Shown here piece after piece: positions 5,898 to 14,011 of a DNA stretch of 64,000 bases; position 1 is the stretch's first letter; each line of letters opens with the position of its first letter. Both the position numbers and the translations under genes were made by a program. Below the pieces are notes generated by a model, which worked only from the letters and a program-made list of their open reading frames with translations, searched no databases and was not told the DNA's origin. The DNA comes from Gammaproteobacteria bacterium (lineage in GTDB: Bacteria; Pseudomonadota; Gammaproteobacteria; Steroidobacterales; Steroidobacteraceae), in contig JAJPKM010000013.1 in the NCBI GenBank assembly GCA_021323735.1, positions 1-64,000 of the forward strand. The letters are read 5' to 3'.

Positions 5898-8725
5898 GCG
5901 AAATGGCGCTCCTCGCCCGGCCCCTCGACGTTCAGCACGCAGCGCGCACAAATTTCCGGATGATTCGCATGGCTCCCAATATCCGCGCGAAACTGATAGC
6001 AGCGCACGCATTTCGGGTGGGTACTCGGCTTGACCTCGATCCACACGCCCTCTTGCGTCGCCTTGACGGCGGACTCGGGGATCGTGGTGGCCGGCGCGAT
6101 GCGCGCCTCGCCGGTGATCAATAAAAATCGCATTTCGTCGCGCATCGTGTGATAAGCCGGTGCCAGTGCTTCGGGCACGAACACCGTGACCTCAGCCTCG
6201 AGCGAAGAGCCCACCAAACCCAGTGCCCGCAGCCGCTCGAGCTCGCGCGCCATGTCGGCCTTCAGCGCGATCAGCGAGTCCCAATCGATGGCGGAGCTGC
6301 GCTCGGCTCCCGCGGGAAATTGATGCCAGGCATTGAAGAACACCGACTCATTGGGGATGCCCGGCAAGTACTGCCACGCCTCCTCCGCCGTGAAGCTCAG
6401 TATCGGCGCCAGCCAGCGCACCATGGCCTGCGCCAGATGGTTGAGCGCGGTCTGCGCCGAACGCCGCGGCGCGCTGTTCGCGCCGGTGGTGTAGAGCCGA
6501 TCCTTGATGATGTCGAGATAGAAACCGCCCAGTTCGACCACGCAGAAGTTGTGGATCTCCTGGTAGATCTTGTGGAACTCATAGTTACGGTAGGCCGTGA
6601 CCACGTCGGCCTGCAGATTGAAAGTCTTCGAAATGATCCATTGATCGATGGCAACCAGATCATCGAAGGCCACCGCATGCTCCCGAGGATCGAATCCATG
6701 CAGGTTGCCCAGGAGAAAACGCAGCGTATTGCGCATGCGCCGGTAGGAATCCCCGATGCGCTTGAAGATCTCTTCCGAGACGCTCATTTCATTCGCGTAG
6801 TCGGTGGCCGCCACCCAGAGCCGGACGACATCCGCACCCAGCGTGCTGGTCAATTTCTGCGGCGCCAGAATATTGCCTAGCGACTTGGACATCTTGCGAC
6901 CGTTCTCGTCCACGGTGAATCCATGGGTGAGCACGCCGCGATACGGTGCACGGCCGTGCATGGCCACCGAGGTGAGGAGCGAGCTGCCAAACCAGCCCCG
7001 ATGCTGGTCCGAGCCTTCGAGGTACAGATCGGCAGGCGAGGTAATCTCAGGCCGAATGACCGACACGCCGTGGTGCACGGTACCCGAGTCGAACCAAACA
7101 TCCATGACGTCGGTGGCCTTCTCATACTTGTCCACCTCATCGCCCAGCAGAGTCGCAGGATCCAAGTCGAACCAGGCATCGATCCCGTCGCGCTCAACCA
7201 ACATGGCAACTTCGGCAATCAGTTCGTGGGTGCGCGGATGCAATTCGCCCGAGGTCTTGTCGACGAACAGCGGGATGGGCACTCCCCAGGTTCGCTGCCG
7301 CGACACGCACCAATCCGGCCGCGCGGCAACCATGCTGGCAATCCGCTGCTCGCCCCAGCCCGGCATCCAATCGACATGCGAAATCGCTTCCAATGCCGCT
7401 TTGCGCAGACCCGCCTGTTCCATGCTGATGAACCACTGCGGCGTGGCGCGAAAGATCACCGGCGTCTTGTGGCGCCAGCAATGCGGATACGAATGGTGAT
7501 ACGGCTCATCCTTGAGCAGACGGCCGTTCTCGATCAGCACCTTGATCACATGGGCGTTGGCGTCGAACACCTGCTCGCCGGCAAACAACGGCGTCCCCGG
7601 GAGAAATCGACCGTCGCCGCCGACCGGATTGTCGATTTCCAGGTTGTAACGCCGGCCTACGATGTAGTCATCGAGACCGTGTCCGGGAGAGGTGTGCACG
7701 GCGCCGGTGCCCGCATCCAACGTGACGTGATCGCCCAGAATCACCGGCACCTGGCGGTCATAGAAGGGATGCTGCAGGGTCAGCAGCTCGAGCGCCTCGC
7801 CCTTGGCCTGCGCGATGATGACCCAGGTACTCACACCCAAGGCGCTCATCACGGATGCCACGAGTTCATCCGCCAGCAGCAGCCGCTCGCGTCCCTCGCC
7901 TAAATCGAATTCCACCAGCGAATAGGTAAATTGCGGATGCAGCGCCACCGCCCGATTGGCCGGCAGCGTCCAGGGTGTCGTGGTCCAGATGGCCAGCGAG
8001 GTCGGTTCGTCGACCAGCGCCTGCCGCTGTTCGGCCGATGTGCCCATGCGCCGGCAGAGATCCGCATGATCCAGAACATCGAATCGCACGTAAACGCTGG
8101 GCGAGGTCTTGTCCTCGTATTCCACTTCCGCCTCCGCCAGTGCAGAGCGGCAGTTCAAGCACCAGTGCACGGGCTTGAAGCCCTTGTACAAGTGCCCGTT
8201 CTTGATGATGAGCGAGAAGGCGCGCAGCTGTTCCGCCTCGAATCGCGGCGCCATGGTGAGATAGGGATGATCCCAATCGCCCAGGACTCCGAGGCGCTTG
8301 AACTCTCCGCGCTGCAGGTCGACCTGCTTGATGGCATATTCACGGCAGGCGGCGCGAAAGGCCTTGGGGCTGATTTTCTGGCCGACGCGGCCGTGCGTCT
8401 TCTCCACCTGCATCTCGATGGGCAGGCCGTGGCAGTCCCAGCCGGGCAGATACGGCGCATCGTAACCATCCAGCGTTCGCGACTTGACGATGATGTCCTT
8501 GAGAATTTTATTGAGCGAATGACCGAGGTGCAGCGCGCCGTTCGCATACGGCGGGCCGTCGGTGAGGATGAAGGTCGGACGCCCTTTCGCCACTTTACGG
8601 ATCTTGCCGTAGATGTCATCCCGCTCCCACGCCGCCAGCATGCCGGGCTCGCGCTTGGCCAGATCGGCTTTCATGGGAAAGTCGGTGGCCGGGAGATTTA
8701 TCGTGCTCTTGTAGTCAGTCACCAT
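5894..8725 (-). CDS. ileS: Isoleucyl-tRNA synthetase
   Basis: A 943-residue class I aminoacyl-tRNA synthetase. The HIGH motif appears as G-P-P-Y-A-N-G-A-L-H-L-G-H (about residues 56-68), the KMSKS loop as N-G-R-K-M-S-K-S-L-G-N, and the editing domain is full length. The C-terminal zinc finger C-V-R-C...C-A-R-C is present, so it is the bacterial type 1 enzyme with all zinc ligands. The start shares one base with the ribF stop (TGATG) and the stop overlaps lspA. Confidence 0.98.
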   Translation of the reverse strand: MVTDYKSTINLPATDFPMKADLAKREPGMLAAWERDDIYGKIRKVAKGRPTFILTDGPPYANGALHLGHSLNKILKDIIVKSRTLDGYDAPYLPGWDCHGLPIEMQVEKTHGRVGQKISPKAFRAACREYAIKQVDLQRGEFKRLGVLGDWDHPYLTMAPRFEAEQLRAFSLIIKNGHLYKGFKPVHWCLNCRSALAEAEVEYEDKTSPSVYVRFDVLDHADLCRRMGTSAEQRQALVDEPTSLAIWTTTPWTLPANRAVALHPQFTYSLVEFDLGEGRERLLLADELVASVMSALGVSTWVIIAQAKGEALELLTLQHPFYDRQVPVILGDHVTLDAGTGAVHTSPGHGLDDYIVGRRYNLEIDNPVGGDGRFLPGTPLFAGEQVFDANAHVIKVLIENGRLLKDEPYHHSYPHCWRHKTPVIFRATPQWFISMEQAGLRKAALEAISHVDWMPGWGEQRIASMVAARPDWCVSRQRTWGVPIPLFVDKTSGELHPRTHELIAEVAMLVERDGIDAWFDLDPATLLGDEVDKYEKATDVMDVWFDSGTVHHGVSVIRPEITSPADLYLEGSDQHRGWFGSSLLTSVAMHGRAPYRGVLTHGFTVDENGRKMSKSLGNILAPQKLTSTLGADVVRLWVAATDYANEMSVSEEIFKRIGDSYRRMRNTLRFLLGNLHGFDPREHAVAFDDLVAIDQWIISKTFNLQADVVTAYRNYEFHKIYQEIHNFCVVELGGFYLDIIKDRLYTTGANSAPRRSAQTALNHLAQAMVRWLAPILSFTAEEAWQYLPGIPNESVFFNAWHQFPAGAERSSAIDWDSLIALKADMARELERLRALGLVGSSLEAEVTVFVPEALAPAYHTMRDEMRFLLITGEARIAPATTIPESAVKATQEGVWIEVKPSTHPKCVRCYQFRADIGSHANHPEICARCVLNVEGPGEERHFA

Positions 8726-9663
8726 CAGTCACTCTTCACCTTCGATAATAGATCGCGCGCCTGAGCCGCATCGATTTTCATTTGCTCGGTCAGCGCATCG
8801 AGAGAGTCGAATTTGACCTCGTCGCGCAGCTTGGCGACGAATTCAACCTCGATTTCCCGTCCATACAGCTCACCGGCGAAATCAAACACATGCACCTCGA
8901 GCAACACATCGGTGCCATCGACGGTGGGCCTGGTCCCGAGACTGGCCACCGCCGCCATGGCGTTGCGCTCAATGCCAAAAACACGTACCGCCATCACGCC
9001 CTGCACGGGCGGTTTGCGGCGCATGAGCCGCAAATTGGCGGTCGGAAACCCCAGCTTGCGGCCCAATTGCCGGCCGTGAATCACACGGCCGAGCATTCGA
9101 TAGGGGCGGCCCAACAGGCGCCCGGCGCCGACAAAATCGCTTTCGCCCAGGCGTTCGCGAATCGCGGTGCTGCTCACGCGCACGCCGTCGAACACGAAGG
9201 GCGCGATCTGCTCCACCCCAAAGCCGTGCGCCCCGCCCGCCGCTCGCAGGCTGTCGATCGTGCCGCCGGCATTGCAGCCATAGCGAAAATCATTGCCCAC
9301 CACGATGTGCCGCGTGCCCAGCGCATCAACGATCAGGTCATCGACGAAGCGCTCGGGCGTCATCTCCCGAACATCGTCATCGAAGCGCAAGGTCACCAGG
9401 CGATCGACCCCCTGCGCGGCCAGCGCCAGGAACTTCTCCCGCCAGCGTGTCAAACGAGGCGGCGCGCCCTCGGGGTCGATGAATTCTTTGGAGCTCGGCT
9501 CAAATACCAGCACCGTTGCCGCCGAGCGCAGTTCCGCGGCACGCGCCTTGAGCGCACCGATCATCCTTTGGTGCCCTAAATGCACACCATCGTAATTGCC
9601 CACGGTAAGTACGCAGCCTTCAGGCGTACGCGAAATATTATGAAGACCGCGAACTAGTTCCAT
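8725..9663 (-). CDS. ribF: Bifunctional riboflavin kinase / FAD synthetase
   Basis: A 312-residue protein making FMN and FAD. The N-terminal adenylyltransferase has V-G-N-Y-D-G-V-H-L-G-H-Q (a GxFDGxHxGH nucleotidyl-transfer motif) and S-S-T-A-I-R. The C-terminal kinase carries G-R-V-I-H-G-R-Q-L-G-R-K-L-G-F-P-T-A-N with the PTAN motif. It is first gene of ribF-ileS-lspA-ispH. There is no Shine-Dalgarno before the ATG at 9663, and a perfect -10 box lies only 15-20 nt upstream, so the mRNA may be nearly leaderless. Confidence 0.97.
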   Translation of the reverse strand: MELVRGLHNISRTPEGCVLTVGNYDGVHLGHQRMIGALKARAAELRSAATVLVFEPSSKEFIDPEGAPPRLTRWREKFLALAAQGVDRLVTLRFDDDVREMTPERFVDDLIVDALGTRHIVVGNDFRYGCNAGGTIDSLRAAGGAHGFGVEQIAPFVFDGVRVSSTAIRERLGESDFVGAGRLLGRPYRMLGRVIHGRQLGRKLGFPTANLRLMRRKPPVQGVMAVRVFGIERNAMAAVASLGTRPTVDGTDVLLEVHVFDFAGELYGREIEVEFVAKLRDEVKFDSLDALTEQMKIDAAQARDLLSKVKSD

Positions 9664-9677
9664 GGCGAAAGGCTGTG

Positions 9678-9683
9678 ATTATA
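9678..9683 (-). promoter_or_regulatory. Perfect -10 box (TATAAT) for the ribF operon
   Basis: The minus strand reads GAGTATAATCACAGCC just before ribF, a consensus TATAAT. I see no good -35 at 16-18 bp spacing. A start 6-8 nt downstream would leave a leader of roughly 8 nt. Confidence 0.6.
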
Positions 9684-9831
9684 CTCAGGTTCCCGGCCGC
9701 TTGAGTGGTCAGGCTCGAGGCGCTGTCCTCAGCCTAAGTCCGTCGCCCGGCAGGCGCCTCTCTCGCTCTGCCGGCCAACGGACACCCTGCAGCCGCGCTT
9801 CTACCCGCCACCCGCCGCACCCTCGCGCCGA

Positions 9832-9880
9832 TTGACAAGCACGGAGCCAATCGGCAAGCTACGCGGCTCTTTTAAAGGAG
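9832..9880 (+). promoter_or_regulatory. rpsT -35 element and Shine-Dalgarno
   Basis: TTGACA at 9832-9837 is a consensus -35, but the matching -10 region (about 9855-9861, CAAGCTA) is poor. AAAGGAG at 9874-9880, 8 nt before TTG 9889, is a strong ribosome binding site and decides the TTG start of rpsT. Confidence 0.5.
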
Positions 9881-9888
9881 TCTCTCGC

Positions 9889-10155
9889 TTGGCGAATACG
9901 AAATCTGCTGAAAAAGCTGCCCGACAGTCGACGGTGCATCGCGCCCGAAACGACGCGCTCACCTCGCAGCTGCGCAGCGCCATCCGTAAGGCGACCTTGG
10001 CGCTCAAGGCCGGCAAGCATATCGAAGCCGCGAAGGCGCTCGATGAAGCCACCCCGGTGATCGACAGCATGGTCAACAAGGGCATCATTCATCGCAACAA
10101 GGCAGCCCGCCACAAAAGCCGCCTGACCAAGCAGGTTCGCGCGCTCGCCAAGTAA
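9889..10155 (+). CDS. rpsT: Small ribosomal subunit protein bS20
   Basis: An 88-residue basic protein beginning (M)ANTKSAEKAARQS, the standard S20 N-terminus, with the typical ending H-R-N-K-A-A-R-H-K-S-R-L. The start is TTG, as in Escherichia coli rpsT, where the UUG codon is part of autoregulation. An ATG at 9832 would add 19 residues foreign to the family, and AAAGGAG lies 8 nt before the TTG. It is divergent from ribF and convergent with obgE, with a shared terminator between. Confidence 0.95.
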   Translation: MANTKSAEKAARQSTVHRARNDALTSQLRSAIRKATLALKAGKHIEAAKALDEATPVIDSMVNKGIIHRNKAARHKSRLTKQVRALAK

Positions 10156-10204
10156 AACCCCGGCAGGAGCGACGGAGCTTGCCTGAGCACGGACGGGTTT
10201 ATTA

Positions 10205-10234
10205 TAAAAAAGCCGGCAATGCCGGCTTTTTTTA
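10205..10234. terminator. Bidirectional intrinsic terminator between rpsT and obgE
   Basis: AAAAAAGCCGGC, loop AAT, GCCGGCTTTTTTT is a GC-rich stem with A-tract and T-tract. It works in both directions for the convergent rpsT and obgE genes. Confidence 0.93.
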
Positions 10235-10240
10235 TGCGCT

Positions 10241-11287
10241 TCACTCCGCGTCGGCCGCCACTTTCGCAGGCGCTCGCGGGTGCTCTTCCAGGTAACGCAT
10301 CACGGCTTGCTTGAGCTCTTCGGTACCCTCACCGGTGGCGCCGGACAGGAGCAGCACCGGACCCTTCCAGCGCAAACGCCGCACGATTTCCTTCGCGCGC
10401 TGCTGCGCCTCTTTAGGCTCCAATAAATCGATCTTGTTGATCAGCAGCCAGCGTTCCTTGGCAGCCAAATCCGCCGCGAATTTCTTCAGTTCCCCGACGA
10501 TGGTGCGGGCGTCCTTGACCGGATCGGCTTGCGGATCCGCGGGCGCGATGTCGATGAGATGCAGCAGCACCCGCGTGCGCTGCAGGTGTTTCAGGAAACG
10601 AATTCCCAGGCCGGCGCCGTCCGCGGCCCCCTCGATCAATCCGGGAATATCGGCCATCACGAAGCTGCGACCCAACCCGGCCGAAACCACCCCTAAGTTC
10701 GGGTGCAGGGTCGTGAAGGGATAATCGGCCACCTTGGGCCGCGCGGCGGATACGGCACGAATCAGCGTGGACTTGCCGGCGTTCGGCAGGCCCAGCAAGC
10801 CCACATCGGCGATGAGCTTCAACTCCAGTTGCAGCTCGCGTTTCTCGCCCGGCAGTCCTAAGCCGGATTTGCGCGGGGTACGGTTGGTGCTGGACTTGAA
10901 GCGAGTGTTGCCCCAGCCGCCCTTGCCGCCCTTGGCCACCAACAGGGTCTGGCCTTCCACGGTCAGATCCCCGAGCGTCTCGCCGGTGTCCTTGTCGACG
11001 ACCACGGTGCCGATGGGAATGGAGACCACCGTGTCCGCTCCGCCGTGGCCGGTGCAATCGTTGCCGCTGCCGCTCTCGCCGTTCTGGCCCTTGTAGGTGC
11101 GGGAAATACGAAAATCCGCCAGCGTGTTCATGCCCTCCACGGCCTTGAGATACACGCTGCCGCCCAGGCCGCCGTCGCCGCCGTCCGGGCCGCCGAAGGG
11201 CACGAACTTCTCGCGCCGGAAACTCACACAGCCTCGGCCGCCGTTGCCGGCCTGTACTTTGAGTTTGGCTTCGTCGACGAATTTCAT
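10241..11287 (-). CDS. obgE: Obg-family ribosome-assembly GTPase
   Basis: A 348-residue GTPase of late 50S assembly and stress response. The N-terminal Obg domain is glycine-rich ([14 protein letters not shown]). The G domain has G1 [10 protein letters not shown]3 [10 protein letters not shown]4 N-K-I-D and the SGA-type G5. The start at 11287 (MKFVDEAK) is the family N-terminus; an upstream in-frame ATG adds 23 low-complexity residues. It is the third gene of rplU-rpmA-obgE but is separated from rpmA by a terminator-like hairpin. Confidence 0.97.
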   Translation of the reverse strand: MKFVDEAKLKVQAGNGGRGCVSFRREKFVPFGGPDGGDGGLGGSVYLKAVEGMNTLADFRISRTYKGQNGESGSGNDCTGHGGADTVVSIPIGTVVVDKDTGETLGDLTVEGQTLLVAKGGKGGWGNTRFKSSTNRTPRKSGLGLPGEKRELQLELKLIADVGLLGLPNAGKSTLIRAVSAARPKVADYPFTTLHPNLGVVSAGLGRSFVMADIPGLIEGAADGAGLGIRFLKHLQRTRVLLHLIDIAPADPQADPVKDARTIVGELKKFAADLAAKERWLLINKIDLLEPKEAQQRAKEIVRRLRWKGPVLLLSGATGEGTEELKQAVMRYLEEHPRAPAKVAADAE

Positions 11288-11351
11288 AATGGTCGCAGTT
11301 GGAGGAGTCGTGGAATGCGTGGGAGGCGTGGAATGCATGCGCCCGCGGGCG

Positions 11352-11395
11352 CACAAAAATACAAAAATAAAGGGGGCCCGGTTACCCTGCCCCCT
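11352..11395 (-). terminator. Terminator/attenuator hairpin between rpmA and obgE
   Basis: On the minus strand GGGGGC-AGGGTAACCGG-GCCCCC (11371-11395) is followed by TTTATTTTTGTATTTTT. This has the form of an intrinsic terminator inside the operon, and would lower obgE transcription relative to the ribosomal proteins. Confidence 0.7.
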
Positions 11396-11434
11396 CTTGA
11401 TTCGATTGGCGCGCCAAAAGCCCGCCCGAAGTCG

Positions 11435-11692
11435 CTACTTCGGAACGACGTTGACGTAGGTGTGCTGCTCGGTGCCCTTGACCTTGAATTCCACCACGCC
11501 GTGAGCTTTGGCAAACAAGGTGTGATCGGTACCGATGCCGACGTTTACGCCGGGACGATACTGGGTGCCACGCTGACGGATCAGGATATTGCCCGCGAGC
11601 ACATCCTCACCACCGAATTTCTTCACGCCCAAGCGCTTGGAATGCGAGTCGCGGCCGTTGCGAGTACTGCCGCCTGCCTTTTTATGTGACAT
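11435..11692 (-). CDS. rpmA: Large ribosomal subunit protein bL27
   Basis: An 85-residue protein with the L27 start [16 protein letters not shown] and [10 protein letters not shown]. The mature-type N-terminus reaches the peptidyl-transferase centre. It lies 35 nt downstream of rplU. Confidence 0.98.
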   Translation of the reverse strand: MSHKKAGGSTRNGRDSHSKRLGVKKFGGEDVLAGNILIRQRGTQYRPGVNVGIGTDHTLFAKAHGVVEFKVKGTEQHTYVNVVPK

Positions 11693-11727
11693 TTAGGTGA
11701 TCTCCGAAACTTAAGTACGTATCGTCG

Positions 11728-12039
11728 TTAAGCGACGATCGAGGTGATCTTCACATCGGTATACGGCTGCCGATGGGTCTTCTCACGCTTGTAGTGCTTA
11801 CGGCGGCGGAATTTGACGATCCGCACCTTGTCGCCCTTGCCGTGACTTTCGACCGTCGCCACCACCTTGGCCGTCCCCACGTAGGGAGCGCCAATGGTGA
11901 CGGAAGAGCCGGCACCCACCAGCAGAACCTGATTGAATTCGACGCTGGCGCCCTGGTCTGCGTCGAGCTTCTCGACACGCACCACGGAACCTTCTTGGAC
12001 GCGGTACTGTTTACCGCCCGTGGCTATCACGGCATACAT
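11728..12039 (-). CDS. rplU: Large ribosomal subunit protein bL21
   Basis: A 103-residue protein, [14 protein letters not shown] at the start and the basic R-R-R-K-H-Y-K-R tail typical of bL21. First gene of rplU-rpmA-obgE. Confidence 0.98.
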   Translation of the reverse strand: MYAVIATGGKQYRVQEGSVVRVEKLDADQGASVEFNQVLLVGAGSSVTIGAPYVGTAKVVATVESHGKGDKVRIVKFRRRKHYKREKTHRQPYTDVKITSIVA

Positions 12040-12085
12040 TGTTGCAACTCCGAGGACGGCCGACGAGGCCGCAAAAGAGCCGGGG

Positions 12086-12114
12086 ATTCTAACGACTTAG
12101 GGCCGGCGGGTCAA
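12086..12114 (-). promoter_or_regulatory. Sigma-70 promoter of rplU-rpmA-obgE
   Basis: On the minus strand TTGACC (12109-12114), a 17-bp spacer and TAGAAT (12086-12091) form a near-consensus promoter 47 nt upstream of rplU. The rest of the 314-nt gap to ispB (12115-12353) contains no gene. TATTCT at about 12244 may be a -10 for ispB, but I see no convincing -35. Confidence 0.75.
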
Positions 12115-12353
12115 ACCAACATTTGCTTAGGGCCTAAGGTGGGCGAAAGGCTTTTTGGCGTCGCCCCGCGGCACCATTTCCCACCCGCCGTGCCATCAGC
12201 TCTCACCTTAGAAGCTACTCGAAGCCACACCTGGCGGACGGCGTTATTCTCATCCGACGCTAGCGAATGCCGGCACCCACTCACCGGGGGCCTCGCAGCG
12301 TCGCGCCAGCCAGACCGATCTTAGGTACCATGGCGCATGTTTTTGAGCGTTGC

Positions 12354-13322
12354 ATGACACTAGAACAGATTCGTGGATTGGTAACCGCAGATTTTGATGC
12401 CGTCGATCGGGTCGTCAAACAGCGTTTGCACAGCAAAGTAGCCCTGGTCGACCAGGTCGCCACCTACATTATTTACGCAGGAGGCAAGCGCCTGCGCCCC
12501 CTTTTGGTGCTCCTGGCAGCACGTGCCTGCGGGCATTCGGGAGAGCGGCATGTCGATGCCGCCGCCATTATCGAATTTATTCACACCGCTACCCTGTTGC
12601 ATGACGACGTGGTGGACGAGTCCTCCCTGCGCCGCGGCCGCGACACCGCCAACGAGGTATTTGGCAATGCCACCAGCGTCTTGGTCGGCGATTTCTTGTA
12701 TTCCCGCGCCTTCCAGATGATGGTGACTTTAAATCGCATGCGCATCATGGAAATCCTGGCCGATGCCACCAACGCCATCGCGGAAGGTGAGGTGCTGCAG
12801 CTGATGAACGCGCGCGACCCGAATACCACCGAGGCGCGCTATATCGATGTCATCCGGCGCAAGACCGCGCGGCTGTTCGAGGCCGGCGCCCAGATTGCCG
12901 CCGTGTTGAGCGACGCCCCGCCGGCTCTGGAGGAGTCGTTGGCGCGCTATGGCCGGCATATTGGAACCGCATTCCAGCTGGTCGACGATGCGTTGGACTA
13001 TCAGGCCGACGAGGCCAGCCTGGGCAAGCACCTGGGCGATGACCTGGCGGAGGGCAAGCCCACCCTGCCCCTGATTTATGCCATGCAGCATGGCAGCGAA
13101 GTGCAACGCGCCATGATCCGCCACTCGATCGAAAACGGCGGATTGGATCATTTGGCGGAAATTACGCGTGCCGTTGCAAGCCTCGGGGGCCTTGCGTACA
13201 CTGCGCGCCTCGCTCAAAGCGAGGCCGATCAGGCGCTTGCGGCCCTGGCGCCCCTTCCCGAGAGTGCTTTCAAAGAAGGCTTGAGTGAACTGGCGAAGTT
13301 CGCCGTCGCGCGCAAAAATTGA
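12354..13322 (+). CDS. ispB: Octaprenyl (polyprenyl) diphosphate synthase
   Basis: A 322-residue all-helical trans-prenyltransferase making the ubiquinone side chain. It has G-G-K-R-L-R-P, the first aspartate-rich motif H-D-D-V-V-D-E-S with R-R-G downstream, and the second motif D-D-A-L-D-Y. The start M-T-L-E-Q-I-R at 12354 aligns with IspB proteins. In-frame ATGs at 12267 and 12330 give unlikely extensions. ispB divergent from rplU is common in gammaproteobacteria. A tRNA-Pro follows after 14 nt. Confidence 0.95.
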   Translation: MTLEQIRGLVTADFDAVDRVVKQRLHSKVALVDQVATYIIYAGGKRLRPLLVLLAARACGHSGERHVDAAAIIEFIHTATLLHDDVVDESSLRRGRDTANEVFGNATSVLVGDFLYSRAFQMMVTLNRMRIMEILADATNAIAEGEVLQLMNARDPNTTEARYIDVIRRKTARLFEAGAQIAAVLSDAPPALEESLARYGRHIGTAFQLVDDALDYQADEASLGKHLGDDLAEGKPTLPLIYAMQHGSEVQRAMIRHSIENGGLDHLAEITRAVASLGGLAYTARLAQSEADQALAALAPLPESAFKEGLSELAKFAVARKN

Positions 13323-13336
13323 TTTCGTTGTCGATT

Positions 13337-13413
<77 letters not shown>

Positions 13414-13535
13414 AATCAGTAACCTATGTGTCGGTAAGCTCACATGAGTAGTTCGACGTGCCCGTTCCAATTTGAACGGCAACCGCGGGCCTACGATTTG
13501 GCTATCCACGGACGACTACCGCACATCGTGCTGAG

Positions 13536-13552
13536 ATCGATTAATCGATCAT
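13536..13552. promoter_or_regulatory. Putative HipB operator O1
   Basis: ATCGATTAATCGATCAT, containing the palindrome ATCGATTAATCGAT, lies about 37 nt upstream of the hipBA -35 element. The same 17-mer with one change recurs over the hipB start. Confidence 0.55.
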
Positions 13553-13588
13553 TAAATGCTTACCAAGCGATTTAAGTGACATGAAGTC

Positions 13589-13617
13589 TTGACTCAGAAG
13601 GGAAGGATCGCTAGGCT
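13589..13617 (+). promoter_or_regulatory. hipBA promoter
   Basis: TTGACT (13589-13594), a 17-bp spacer and TAGGCT (13612-13617), placed between the two putative operators. The predicted start is about 13624. Confidence 0.55.
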
Positions 13618-13652
13618 TTGTGCATGATTAATCGAGCAATATCTTCTCAAGA

Positions 13653-13669
13653 ATCGATTAAACGATCAT
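13653..13669. promoter_or_regulatory. Putative HipB operator O2 overlapping the hipB start codon
   Basis: ATCGATTAAACGATCAT differs from O1 at one position and overlaps the ATG at 13668. No Shine-Dalgarno is visible, so operator binding and start selection share this site. Confidence 0.55.
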
Positions 13670-14009
13670 GAAAGTCACCCAGGCTGCAGTCCTGGCCCCC
13701 AACCTGGCCTCTGAAGCAAGAAAGCTGGGAGCCAACCTTGCGCGCTTGCGTATCGCTCGAGGCATGAAGCAAGACCAGGCGGCCTTGCGAGCCGGCTTGT
13801 CACGCAACACCGCATACCGGCTGGAAAAAGGTGATCCCGGAGTCGCGCTGGGCCAGGTCCTGCGCTACTTGGATGCCATTGTGCCGGGTAAGACACTTTT
13901 AGATCTCTTGGCCGAATCAGACCCTGCTCTCGCCGCGCTCAGCGCCCAAGAACAACGCCGGCGCGCCAGGGATCTCTCGAAGCGCGAATTGGATGAGATC
14001 GATTTCTAG
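13668..14009 (+). CDS. hipB: HipB-type XRE antitoxin
   Basis: A 113-residue protein. An XRE helix-turn-helix spans about residues 20-75 (L-G-A-N-L-A-R-L-R-I-A-R-G-M-K-Q, then A-G-L-S-R-N-T-A-Y-R-L-E-K-G-D-P). Its stop is 2 nt before hipA, the usual antitoxin-first order. It should bind DNA at the two 17-bp sites upstream and neutralise HipA. The C-terminal tail (S-K-R-E-L-D-E-I-D-F) is charged. Confidence 0.85.
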   Translation: MKVTQAAVLAPNLASEARKLGANLARLRIARGMKQDQAALRAGLSRNTAYRLEKGDPGVALGQVLRYLDAIVPGKTLLDLLAESDPALAALSAQEQRRRARDLSKRELDEIDF

Positions 14010-14011
14010 CC

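Noticed and set aside
10413-11354. 313-residue frame overlapping obgE
   Set aside because: Same-strand shadow with Arg/Gly-rich translation; obgE has all G motifs.
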